Positions 6,584 through 13,480 of a stretch of DNA of 26,105 bases are shown here, piece after piece; the stretch's first letter is position 1; every line of letters starts with the position of its first letter. The notes beneath the pieces were generated by a model that saw only the letters and a program-made list of their open reading frames with translations, searched no databases and was not told the DNA's origin. This stretch comes from Polymorphobacter_B sp038225475 (GTDB lineage Bacteria; Pseudomonadota; Alphaproteobacteria; Sphingomonadales; Sphingomonadaceae). The translations under genes and the position numbers were made by a program. Where the stretch lies: the NCBI GenBank assembly GCA_038225475.1, contig JBBRRA010000016.1, positions 1 to 26,105 of the forward strand, given 5' to 3'.

Positions 6584-7114
6584 ATGAAGGTCGCAATCGC
6601 AGGCGCGCTTGTCGTTGCGCTCGGGCTTGCCAGCGCGTCGGCACAAACCGATGCCCGGCTTGCCAGCGCCGATCCCGCAACATGTCGTGCCAATGAATCA
6701 GGGCCGGCGTTGCTCGCGGAGATCACCGGCTTCAAAGACCGCGAAGGCAATATCCGGATCGAGCTATATCCGCCGGTCGACGGAGAGTTTCTCGGCAATT
6801 CAAAGCTGTTGCTCGAGGCCGGTAAGGATTTTCGCCGCATCGACCTGCCGGTACCGCCAAGCGGACCTGTGACATTATGCATCCGCGCGCCGCACGCGGG
6901 TGCCTATGCGGTATCGGTGCTGCACGACCGCAAGCGCGACGGCAAGTTCGCCGCCATGTCCGACGGTGCCGGTTTCGGCAACAATCCGCACCTCGGGTTC
7001 TCGCAGCCGAAGGCGGCAGCCGCCACGATGGCGATTGGGCCGGGGGTGACCGAAACGCGCATCGTCCTCAACTATTTCCACGGGCTGACCTTCGGACCGC
7101 TCAAGGGGCGGTAG
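6584..7114 (+). CDS. Secreted DUF2141 domain protein, 176 aa precursor
   Basis: This is an exported protein of the DUF2141 family, whose function is unknown. The signal peptide MKVAIAGALVVALGLASASA is followed by QTDARL (cut after ASA). The mature part shows the family pattern: a beta-strand start (ALLAEITGFKDREGNIRIELY), a central YAVSVLHDRKRDGKF and a C-terminal GFGNNPHLGF followed by a final strand pattern. The fold is expected to be a small beta-sandwich. Start choice: ATG 6584 has AGGA 8 nt upstream. An in-frame ATG at 6557 would add nine residues and is less well placed. The frame stays open leftward over the cold-shock gene only as shadow. The exonuclease gene follows after 33 nt. Confidence 0.85.
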   Translation: MKVAIAGALVVALGLASASAQTDARLASADPATCRANESGPALLAEITGFKDREGNIRIELYPPVDGEFLGNSKLLLEAGKDFRRIDLPVPPSGPVTLCIRAPHAGAYAVSVLHDRKRDGKFAAMSDGAGFGNNPHLGFSQPKAAAATMAIGPGVTETRIVLNYFHGLTFGPLKGR

Positions 7115-7147
7115 CCACCATCGCCGCGCCCTGCTAACGCGGCGCAT

Positions 7148-7762
7148 ATGACTGTATATCTGCACGAGGGCGATCTGCCCGCCGACGTTTTTGCACCCGG
7201 ACCGATCGCGGTTGATACCGAGACTCTGGGGCTCAACCCGCACCGCGACCGGCTTTGCCTGATCCAGTTGGCCGACGGCCACGGTGACGAGCATTTGGTC
7301 CGCTTCGCTGCGGGGCATTATGATGCGCCGGTTCTAAAGGCGATCCTCGCGGACCCGATGCGGCGCAAATTCTATCACTTCGCGCGCTTCGACCTTGCGG
7401 TCATAAAGGTGTATCTGGGCGTGACGGCCGGGCCGGTATTCTGCACCAAGATCGCATCGAAGCTGGTACGTACCTACACCGATCGGCACGGCTTGAAGGA
7501 TTTGCTTCGCGAAACGCTGAGTGTCGATATTTCGAAGGCGCAGCAGTCGTCCGATTGGGGCGCCGCCATCTTGTCCGACGCACAGAAGGATTATGCCGCG
7601 TCCGATGTGCGCTATCTGCACCGCGCAGTGGCAATCCTCGAGGACCGGCTGGCGCGCGAGCACCGTTCCGAAATCGCGCAGGCGTGCTTCGATTTCCTGC
7701 CGTGGCGCGCCGAGCTCGATCTCGCCGGCTGGCCCGAGGTCGATATCTTCGCGCATTTATGA
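7148..7762 (+). CDS. rnd: RNase D-like 3'-5' exonuclease, 204 aa
   Basis: This is a DEDDy-type 3'-5' exonuclease related to RNase D, which trims 3' ends of tRNA and other small RNAs. Exo I is visible as VDTET (Asp23, Glu25), Exo II as HFARFD (Asp82) and Exo III as YAASD (Tyr149, Asp153). Only the exonuclease domain is present. The C-terminal HRDC domains of E. coli RNase D are absent, which is usual for the short alphaproteobacterial form. The stop overlaps the lptC start (ATGA), so it is probably translated with the lipopolysaccharide transport genes. No strong ribosome site is seen before its ATG. Confidence 0.9.
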   Translation: MTVYLHEGDLPADVFAPGPIAVDTETLGLNPHRDRLCLIQLADGHGDEHLVRFAAGHYDAPVLKAILADPMRRKFYHFARFDLAVIKVYLGVTAGPVFCTKIASKLVRTYTDRHGLKDLLRETLSVDISKAQQSSDWGAAILSDAQKDYAASDVRYLHRAVAILEDRLAREHRSEIAQACFDFLPWRAELDLAGWPEVDIFAHL

Positions 7763-8400
7763 CCGGGGCCGCCGCCTTCACCCGGCGGCAGCGCGCGGCG
7801 TTGCCGGGCAGCGCCTATGATCGCTATGTGGCGGTGGCACGGGTGGCGCTACCGGGGGCGGCTGCAGCGTTGCTTGCCGTCATCGTGATCTGGCCGCTGA
7901 CGGCCAACCGCGAGTTCTCGTTCCTGCTCGCCAAGGACAAGGTCGCAATGTCGAAGGAGCGGCTGCGGATCGACAACGCCGTGTACCGCGGCGAAACCGC
8001 CAAGCGGCAGCCTTTCGTCATCCGTGCCCGAGGCGCGGTGCAGCGGTCATCGGCCGTACCGGTTGTCGAACTTACCCAGCTCAAGGCCGATGTCCGGCTC
8101 GATTCGGGTCCCGCCACGGTGACTGCACCCACAGGGCGGTATGACATGAGCAAGGATCAACTTGATATCGCCGGGCCGGTGCGGGTCGACAGCGCGGCTG
8201 GCTACACACTCGACGGCGCCGATGTCCGTGTCAATCTCGTCGGCCGTACGGTTCAGAGCATGCAGCCGGTGACGGGAACGATTCCGCTCGGCACCTACCG
8301 GGCTGACGGGTTGCAGGCCGACATTGGCGGGCGCGATCTGATCCTGACCGGGCGGGTGCACTTGCGGATCACACCGGCTTCGCGGAAAGGAAAGCGATGA
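7759..8400 (+). CDS. lptC: LPS export ABC transporter periplasmic protein LptC, 213 aa
   Basis: LptC is the single-pass inner-membrane protein that takes lipopolysaccharide from LptB2FG and passes it to the LptA bridge. The sequence has a short cytoplasmic N-terminus (1-28), one transmembrane helix (about 29-47) and a periplasmic beta-jellyroll with repeated strand patterns (LDSGPATVTAPTGRYD, QLDIAGPVRVDSAAGYTL, LILTGRVHL). Sequence conservation in this family is low; the position before lptA is decisive. The start ATG 7759 overlaps the rnd stop (ATGA), and the stop overlaps the lptA ATG. Upstream open sequence in this frame is shadow of rnd. Confidence 0.9.
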   Translation: MTGAAAFTRRQRAALPGSAYDRYVAVARVALPGAAAALLAVIVIWPLTANREFSFLLAKDKVAMSKERLRIDNAVYRGETAKRQPFVIRARGAVQRSSAVPVVELTQLKADVRLDSGPATVTAPTGRYDMSKDQLDIAGPVRVDSAAGYTLDGADVRVNLVGRTVQSMQPVTGTIPLGTYRADGLQADIGGRDLILTGRVHLRITPASRKGKR

Positions 8401-8924
8401 TGCTTCGCTTCATTCTCATGGTCGCCCTTGCCGGTCCCGCCGCCGCGCAGACTTCGGCGCTCGCCAAGCACGATGTCGACGCGCCGATAACGGTCGATGC
8501 CGACCGGCTCGATGCCAGAGACGCCGATTCGCAGGCGCTACTGACCGGCAGCGTCCGTATTACGCAGGGTACGATGACCCTCAATGCTGACCAGGTGAAA
8601 CTGTTCTATACGCGAACCGGCGGCAAGGATCCGCAAATCAACCGCCTCGACGCGCAGAATCATGTGGTGCTGACCTCGCCGTCCGAGCGCGCAACCGGGC
8701 GTTACGGCATCTATGATGTCGTGCAGCGGCAGATAACATTGGTCGGCGACGTCGTGCTGACGCGCGGTCAATCGGTGCTGCGCGGACAGCGGCTGTCGAT
8801 CGACCTCGACAGTGGTCGATCGACGCTGGACGGCGCGGGCAGCGGCGGCTCGACGGCGGTTCCGGCGACGGGCGGCGGAAGGGTCAGCGGCCGATTCGTG
8901 GTGCCACCGCGCGGACAAAAATAG
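8397..8924 (+). CDS. lptA: LPS transport periplasmic protein LptA (OstA-like), 175 aa precursor
   Basis: LptA polymerises as a periplasmic beta-jellyroll bridge that carries lipopolysaccharide from LptC to LptD. A Sec signal peptide MMLRFILMVALAGPAAA is cut before QTSA. The OstA-type domain follows, with ITVDADRLDARDADSQALLTG, SVRITQGTMTLNADQVKLFY and the GDVVLTRGQSVLRGQRLSIDL strand pattern. The C-terminal tail (about 140-175) is Gly/Ser-rich. The ATG overlaps the lptC stop (ATGA), and GGAAAGGAAAG lies just upstream. A second in-frame ATG (8400) is an alternative. lptB does not follow directly; a 211-nt gap intervenes. Confidence 0.92.
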   Translation: MMLRFILMVALAGPAAAQTSALAKHDVDAPITVDADRLDARDADSQALLTGSVRITQGTMTLNADQVKLFYTRTGGKDPQINRLDAQNHVVLTSPSERATGRYGIYDVVQRQITLVGDVVLTRGQSVLRGQRLSIDLDSGRSTLDGAGSGGSTAVPATGGGRVSGRFVVPPRGQK

Positions 8925-9043
8925 CGCTTCGTCGGCGAATTCCTGCGCGCTGCGGGCTCATCGCCCAGTAGCCGTATCGCCCGGCAAACCCGTGGCCGCG
9001 CCGCTTGTCATGGCGTTCTTCGACGCGCGAGAAGCTTATTCTC

Positions 9044-9072
9044 TTCCCAGCGCCCACCCGCCCGCGTATAGG
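9044..9072 (+). promoter_or_regulatory. Candidate sigma-70 promoter for lptB-rpoN
   Basis: TTCCCA (9044-9049) and TATAGG (9067-9072) are 17 nt apart, each matching four of six consensus bases. Transcription would begin near 9079, leaving a leader of about 57 nt that contains the 9094-9115 palindrome. It is weak but well placed. Confidence 0.3.
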
Positions 9073-9093
9073 TCGCCATGCGAGTCATGCACG

Positions 9094-9115
9094 TTTCGCG
9101 CCAAGTGGTGCGAAA
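9094..9115. promoter_or_regulatory. Operator-like palindrome upstream of lptB
   Basis: Half-sites TTTCGCGCCA (9094-9103) and TGGTGCGAAA (9106-9115) are inverted with 9 of 10 bases matching around a 2-bp centre. The site ends 20 bp before the lptB ATG. It could bind a dimeric repressor, or fold as an RNA hairpin (the mismatch becomes a G-U pair). No known regulator is assigned. Confidence 0.45.
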
Positions 9116-9135
9116 TGGTTTCGGGGGCGTAACAC

Positions 9136-9909
9136 ATGGCACAGGCAGCAGTGCTTGAGCGGGACGATATGGGGGTCGATGCGCCGACGCGCGGACTGGC
9201 GGTGGTCGCGATCGGCAAGCGTTACGACAAACGCGTCGTGCTTCGTGATGTCTCGCTGACGGTCAAACGCGGCGAGGTCGTCGGGCTGCTTGGTCCCAAT
9301 GGCGCGGGCAAGACCACGTGCTTCTATTCGATCATGGGGCTGGCGGTGCCCGATCAGGGACGAATCCTGCTCGACGGCTATGATATCACCGCGCTGCCAA
9401 TGTACCGGCGGGCCGCGTTGGGGCTGGGTTATCTGCCGCAGGAAACCTCGATCTTTCGCGGCTTGACGGTCGAGGGCAATATCATGGCGGTGCTCGAAGT
9501 GGTCGAGCCTGACAAGGCGAGGCGTGCTGCGCGGCTCGAGGAGCTGCTCGAGGAATTTCACATCACCCGGCTGCGCGACGCGCCGTCGATGGCCTTGTCG
9601 GGGGGTGAGCGGCGGCGCTGCGAGATTGCGCGCGCACTGGCTGCATCACCGTCGATCATGCTGCTCGACGAGCCGTTCGCCGGGATCGACCCGATCTCGA
9701 TCGCTGACATTCGCGGGCTGGTCGTCCAGCTCCGCGACCGCGATATCGGGGTGCTGATCACCGACCATAATGTGCGCGAAACGCTCGAAATCGTCGATCG
9801 CGCCTGTATCATTTATGACGGGCGCGTGCTGTTCGAGGGCACGCCGCAGGCGCTCGTTGCCGATGAGACCGTCCGCCGGGTTTATCTCGGCGAAGGGTTC
9901 AGCCTGTAG
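9136..9909 (+). CDS. lptB: LPS export ABC transporter ATP-binding protein LptB, 257 aa
   Basis: LptB is the cytoplasmic ATPase of LptB2FG, which extracts lipopolysaccharide from the inner membrane. All ABC motifs are present: Walker A GPNGAGKT (53-60), Q-loop Gln102 in LPQETSIFRGLTV, signature LSGGE (154-158), Walker B MLLDEP (175-180) and the switch His211 in TDHNVRET. The LPQE..IFR..TV segment and the DPI..ADI segment are typical of LptB rather than amino-acid ABC proteins. An N-terminal extension of about 17 residues precedes the ABC core, making it longer than E. coli LptB (241 aa). GGGGG lies 8 nt before the ATG. rpoN begins 2 nt after the stop. Confidence 0.96.
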   Translation: MAQAAVLERDDMGVDAPTRGLAVVAIGKRYDKRVVLRDVSLTVKRGEVVGLLGPNGAGKTTCFYSIMGLAVPDQGRILLDGYDITALPMYRRAALGLGYLPQETSIFRGLTVEGNIMAVLEVVEPDKARRAARLEELLEEFHITRLRDAPSMALSGGERRRCEIARALAASPSIMLLDEPFAGIDPISIADIRGLVVQLRDRDIGVLITDHNVRETLEIVDRACIIYDGRVLFEGTPQALVADETVRRVYLGEGFSL

Positions 9910-9911
9910 GC

Positions 9912-11417
9912 ATGGCGATCGGTCCGCGCCTCGATCTGCGGCAGAGCCAGTCGCTGGTCATGACGATCCAGTTGCAGCAGGCAATCAAACTGCTCGCCCT
10001 AACCAATGTCGAGCTCGAAAGCTTCATCGGTGCCGAGCTCGAAAAGAACCCGCTGCTCGACAGCGGGGAAGGCGACACTGTCGCTGCACCAGAATCTGCA
10101 GCCCCTGCCCTCGACAGTGCGCCTGCCGACGACTTGATCCGCGCTGGCAATAGCGAAAGCGATGCCCCGCTCGATGTCGATTTCACCGCTGAGACGTTTC
10201 ACCATGACGGCCCTACCGATAGCGTTGCGGCGGGCGGCACTGGGGCCTCGTCGTCGACCAACAGTAGCAGTGAATTCGCCGGTGACTTCGAGGATATGGC
10301 GGCGTCCGAACCGTCATTGGTCGATGTACTGATCGAACAGGCAGCGGCGGCGTTCGGACATGATCCGGCGGCACTTTTGATCGCGCGGCACCTGATCGAT
10401 TTGATCGACGACGCCGGATATCTCGGCGGAAGTGTCGAGGATGTTGCCGACCGGCTCGATGCTGATGTCGCGGCGGTCGAGACCGTTCTTGCGGCGATCC
10501 AGCGCTTCGATCCCGTTGGCGTCGGCGCGCGCAGCCTCGCCGAGTGTCTGCGTGTTCAGGCGCGCGAGGCAGATCGACTCGATCCGGCAATGGCCGCGCT
10601 GCTCGACCATTTAGAGATCCTTGCACGCGGTGACATGGCAAGCCTGCGGCGGATTTGCGGTGTCGATCAGGAAGACTTGTCGGACATGATCCGCGAACTG
10701 CGCGCGTATAACCCAAAGCCCGGGCTGGTGTTCGGCGGCGAGCGGCCGCAGGCGGTGGTCGCTGATGTCTTTGTGCGGCGCGGCAGCGACGGCGGCTGGC
10801 TGGTCGAGTTGAACGCGGCCACTTTGCCGCGCGTGCTCGTCGATCGCGACTATCATGCCCAGTTGAACGGTGCGTGCGGCAAAGGCGATACTGCCCGCGC
10901 GACCAAGTCGTTCCTATCGGATTGCCTGACTTCGGCGAACTGGTTGGTCAAGGCGCTCGACCAGCGCGCGCGCACAATCGTCAAAGTCTCGACCGAACTG
11001 GTCAAGCAACAGGAAGCGTTTTTCGCGAACGGCGTCCATCACCTGAAACCGCTGACCCTGCGCGCCATCGCTGACGAGATCGGCATGCACGAGTCGACCG
11101 TCAGCCGCGTTACCTCGAATAAATATCTTAGCTGCGACCGTGGATTGTTCGAGCTCAAATATTTCTTCACCAGCGCGATCCAGTCGGCCGACGGCGGCGA
11201 TGCGGTCTCAGCCAAGGCCGTACAGGACCGGATTGCGCGGTTGATCGCCGCCGAACCACCCACGGTGCCACTGTCCGACGACAAGCTGGTCGATATTTTG
11301 CGCGGTGAGGGCTTCGACATCGCGCGGCGGACCGTGGCGAAATATCGCCGCGAAGGCATGAACATCGGTTCGAGTGTCGCGCGGCGCCGCGCCAAGCTGC
11401 TGGCGGCGACAGCGTAG
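9912..11417 (+). CDS. rpoN: RNA polymerase sigma-54 factor RpoN, 501 aa
   Basis: RpoN directs RNA polymerase to -24/-12 promoters activated by enhancer-binding proteins, classically for nitrogen metabolism, motility and envelope functions. Region I, the Gln/Leu-rich activator-interaction part, covers 1-50 (LRQSQSLVMTIQLQQAIKLL). A variable acidic and Ser/Gly-rich Region II covers about 51-130. The core-binding part covers about 130-330. The helix-turn-helix is near 382-402 (LRAIADEIGMHESTVSRV), and the RpoN box ARRTVAKYRR, which reads the -24 element, is at 471-480. It lies 2 nt after lptB, an arrangement known in many proteobacteria. The hpf and ptsN genes that often follow rpoN are absent here. 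Confidence 0.97.
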   Translation: MAIGPRLDLRQSQSLVMTIQLQQAIKLLALTNVELESFIGAELEKNPLLDSGEGDTVAAPESAAPALDSAPADDLIRAGNSESDAPLDVDFTAETFHHDGPTDSVAAGGTGASSSTNSSSEFAGDFEDMAASEPSLVDVLIEQAAAAFGHDPAALLIARHLIDLIDDAGYLGGSVEDVADRLDADVAAVETVLAAIQRFDPVGVGARSLAECLRVQAREADRLDPAMAALLDHLEILARGDMASLRRICGVDQEDLSDMIRELRAYNPKPGLVFGGERPQAVVADVFVRRGSDGGWLVELNAATLPRVLVDRDYHAQLNGACGKGDTARATKSFLSDCLTSANWLVKALDQRARTIVKVSTELVKQQEAFFANGVHHLKPLTLRAIADEIGMHESTVSRVTSNKYLSCDRGLFELKYFFTSAIQSADGGDAVSAKAVQDRIARLIAAEPPTVPLSDDKLVDILRGEGFDIARRTVAKYRREGMNIGSSVARRRAKLLAATA

Positions 11418-11477
11418 CTGCAACGACCGCATTCTGCTATCTCGATACTACGACGACGGCGGTTGGGGGACGGGATT

Positions 11478-12695
11478 GTGGGGTACTATTACACGGCGTT
11501 TTCGGCTGGAATGCTGCTGGCGATTGCGATGCCTGCAGTTGCCGATCCGGTAACGGACTGGATGGAATTCGCCGCTGCTGTCGAGGATGCGGCACGGACG
11601 CCCGATGCACCGTTCGACGTCACCGCATATGGCGGCGGCACACGCACGGCACTGGCGATTTTCGAGGCGGCAGACGCGGTCGATCGCAAATATCGGTCAT
11701 GGCTCAACGTGCCGGTGGCGGCCGCCGGCGCATCGGCGTCGGCTGCAGTTGCCGCTGCTGCGCATGATGTCCTTTGGGCCAGCTATCCCTCGCAGCGTGC
11801 GACGATCGACGAGCGCTACGCGCTTGCGATCGCTGGCCTCGCTATCGGTCGGTCACGCGATGACGGCATTGCCGCCGGCAAGTTGGCGGCAGCTGCTGCA
11901 TTGCACACGGGCGGCCTCGATCCGTCTGCAAAGCTGACGCCATATTGGCCCTCGACCGCGCCTGGCGTCTGGGTGGCCACAACACCAACGGTGCTCGACC
12001 CGCATTATGCCGCGATGAAGCCGTGGTTCCTGACAAGTGCGGCGCAGTTCCGCCCCGGGCCGCCGGTCGCGCTGGGCAGCCCGCTTTGGCTGAAAGATGT
12101 CGATGAAGTCCGGCGAATGGGGGGCAAGTCCAGCACGGAGCGGAGCACTTCGGATACGATATTGGCGCGTTTCTGGGCGCCGTATGACACTGCCCCGGCA
12201 TTGCATGCCGTCGCCGCGCAGCCCGGTCGCACGCTGGTGCAAAACGCCCGCTTCTATGCCGCCGAGGCGATGGTTGGCGACGACATCAGCATCGCGCTGG
12301 TCGAGGCCAAGCTGCACTATGGCTTTTGGCGTCCGATTACCGCGATCCGCATCGGCGGCGGCAATCCGCAGATCAAGCCCGATCCGATGTGGGAGCCGCT
12401 GCTGAAAACGCCGATGCACCCCGAATATCCGTGCGGCCACTGTGTCGTCGCAGCCGCGACCGCTGCCGTCATCGACGCGGAAGGGCCGGTCCCCGCTGGC
12501 GGATTGCCGTTCAGCAATTCTAAAATGCCGGGGTTTGTCGTGACGGTGCCGACGACGGCGGATTATGTGCGGCAGGTGTCGTTTTCACGCATTTGCGCTG
12601 GCGTGCACTACCGCTCGACCGCCGAGGTCAGTGAGGTAATGGCGCGCGAGATCGCTGCTTATGCGCTTGCCAAATTCGCACCGCCGCTGAACTGA
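11478..12695 (+). CDS. Secreted vanadium-dependent haloperoxidase / PAP2-type acid phosphatase-like protein, 405 aa precursor
   Basis: This is a probable periplasmic enzyme of the vanadium-chloroperoxidase/PAP2 superfamily; phosphatase or haloperoxidase activity cannot be told apart by sequence. Using the GTG 11478 start (GGGGGA 7 nt upstream), a signal peptide MGYYYTAFSAGMLLAIAMPAVA is cut before DPVTDW. Superfamily residues: Lys278-x6-Arg285 (KLHYGFWR), Gly320 and catalytic His321 in YPCGHC, then Arg371-x5-His377 (RICAGVH). Spacing matches fungal chloroperoxidase (Lys353/Arg360, Arg490/His496). Cys319 replaces the usual Ser402, a change I believe is shared by a bacterial subgroup. Alternative starts are TTG 11463 and ATG 11511. 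The 3' end overlaps the hydrolase gene by 37 nt. Confidence 0.87.
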   Translation: MGYYYTAFSAGMLLAIAMPAVADPVTDWMEFAAAVEDAARTPDAPFDVTAYGGGTRTALAIFEAADAVDRKYRSWLNVPVAAAGASASAAVAAAAHDVLWASYPSQRATIDERYALAIAGLAIGRSRDDGIAAGKLAAAAALHTGGLDPSAKLTPYWPSTAPGVWVATTPTVLDPHYAAMKPWFLTSAAQFRPGPPVALGSPLWLKDVDEVRRMGGKSSTERSTSDTILARFWAPYDTAPALHAVAAQPGRTLVQNARFYAAEAMVGDDISIALVEAKLHYGFWRPITAIRIGGGNPQIKPDPMWEPLLKTPMHPEYPCGHCVVAAATAAVIDAEGPVPAGGLPFSNSKMPGFVVTVPTTADYVRQVSFSRICAGVHYRSTAEVSEVMAREIAAYALAKFAPPLN

Positions 12696-13456
12696 GCGCG
12701 GAGCCAGCCAAGCGCCAAGTCGGCGACACGGTCGCCCGTTCCGCCGTGCCAGAGCCAATGACCGGTGTCGGGCAGTTCGTGATAATCGACTGCACCGACG
12801 ATTGCTCGCGCGGTGGCGCGGGCGATCGCAGGCACGGTAATGCGGTCGGCTGCACCGACGATGACGAGCGCGGGCATTCTCAACCGCGTATAGTCGACGC
12901 GGGTAGCCGTCGTCTTGGCCAGCCACGGCAGCCCCATCTCGAACAGCACGCGGCCGGAATCCCAAACCAGTTTGGCAATCTCGGCATCGGCGACGTCGGC
13001 GGGGAGGCCGTTGTAAATACCCCAGCGTGCATGCTCGGCATCGATTTTAGTCGGCGACTTCCACCAGCTGCCGCGGGTCATGACATGGCTCAGCGTCCGC
13101 AGCGGGTCGATTGCCAGCACGTTGGTCGAAGCAGTCGCGGCGGGCGAGAACAGCATCAACCCTGGCGCTTCGACGCGCGCCGCTACTGCCTGCGCCAAAA
13201 ACCCGCCCATCGAATGCCCGCCGATGATCGGCACTTCCGGCAGCTTGGCGATTTCTGCCACTAGAAAATCGATATAGTCCGCAACGCCGATCTGGCCGAG
13301 TTCGAAGTTCGCAGGCGCATCGGGGCTAAGCTCGTGGAACGGCAGCACGGGTGTGTGGACGGTGTGTCCCGCCGCTGTCAGCCGGGTACGCAGACCATCG
13401 AACACTTCGGGAGTGCTCCACATACCGTGGATCATGAAAATGGCTGGCGTCGTCAT
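12659..13456 (-). CDS. Alpha/beta hydrolase, 265 aa
   Basis: This is a cytoplasmic serine hydrolase with the alpha/beta hydrolase fold. The oxyanion-hole region is HGMW (10-13). The nucleophile elbow is GHSMGG (80-85, Ser82), the acid is Asp204 in GAADRITVP, and the base is His233 in DTGHW. No signal peptide is present. The substrate is unknown; the best guess is an ester or lactone. The ATG at 13456 has GGGAG 7 nt upstream. It lies 24 nt after the maeB stop on the same strand, so the two are probably co-transcribed. Its 3' end overlaps the PAP2-type gene from the other strand by 37 nt. Confidence 0.87.
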   Translation of the reverse strand: MTTPAIFMIHGMWSTPEVFDGLRTRLTAAGHTVHTPVLPFHELSPDAPANFELGQIGVADYIDFLVAEIAKLPEVPIIGGHSMGGFLAQAVAARVEAPGLMLFSPAATASTNVLAIDPLRTLSHVMTRGSWWKSPTKIDAEHARWGIYNGLPADVADAEIAKLVWDSGRVLFEMGLPWLAKTTATRVDYTRLRMPALVIVGAADRITVPAIARATARAIVGAVDYHELPDTGHWLWHGGTGDRVADLALGWLRAQFSGGANLASA

Positions 13457-13480
13457 GGCAATGCTCCCGCGATAGCGAAG

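Larger units (their letters stand above)
8925..9135. other. Intergenic region between lptA and lptB
   Basis: This 211-nt gap interrupts the otherwise overlapping lpt genes and has no convincing coding frame. It holds a GAGAA-N5-TTCTC inverted repeat (9029-9043), a candidate promoter (9044-9072) and a near-perfect palindrome (9094-9115) before lptB. Confidence 0.55.
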
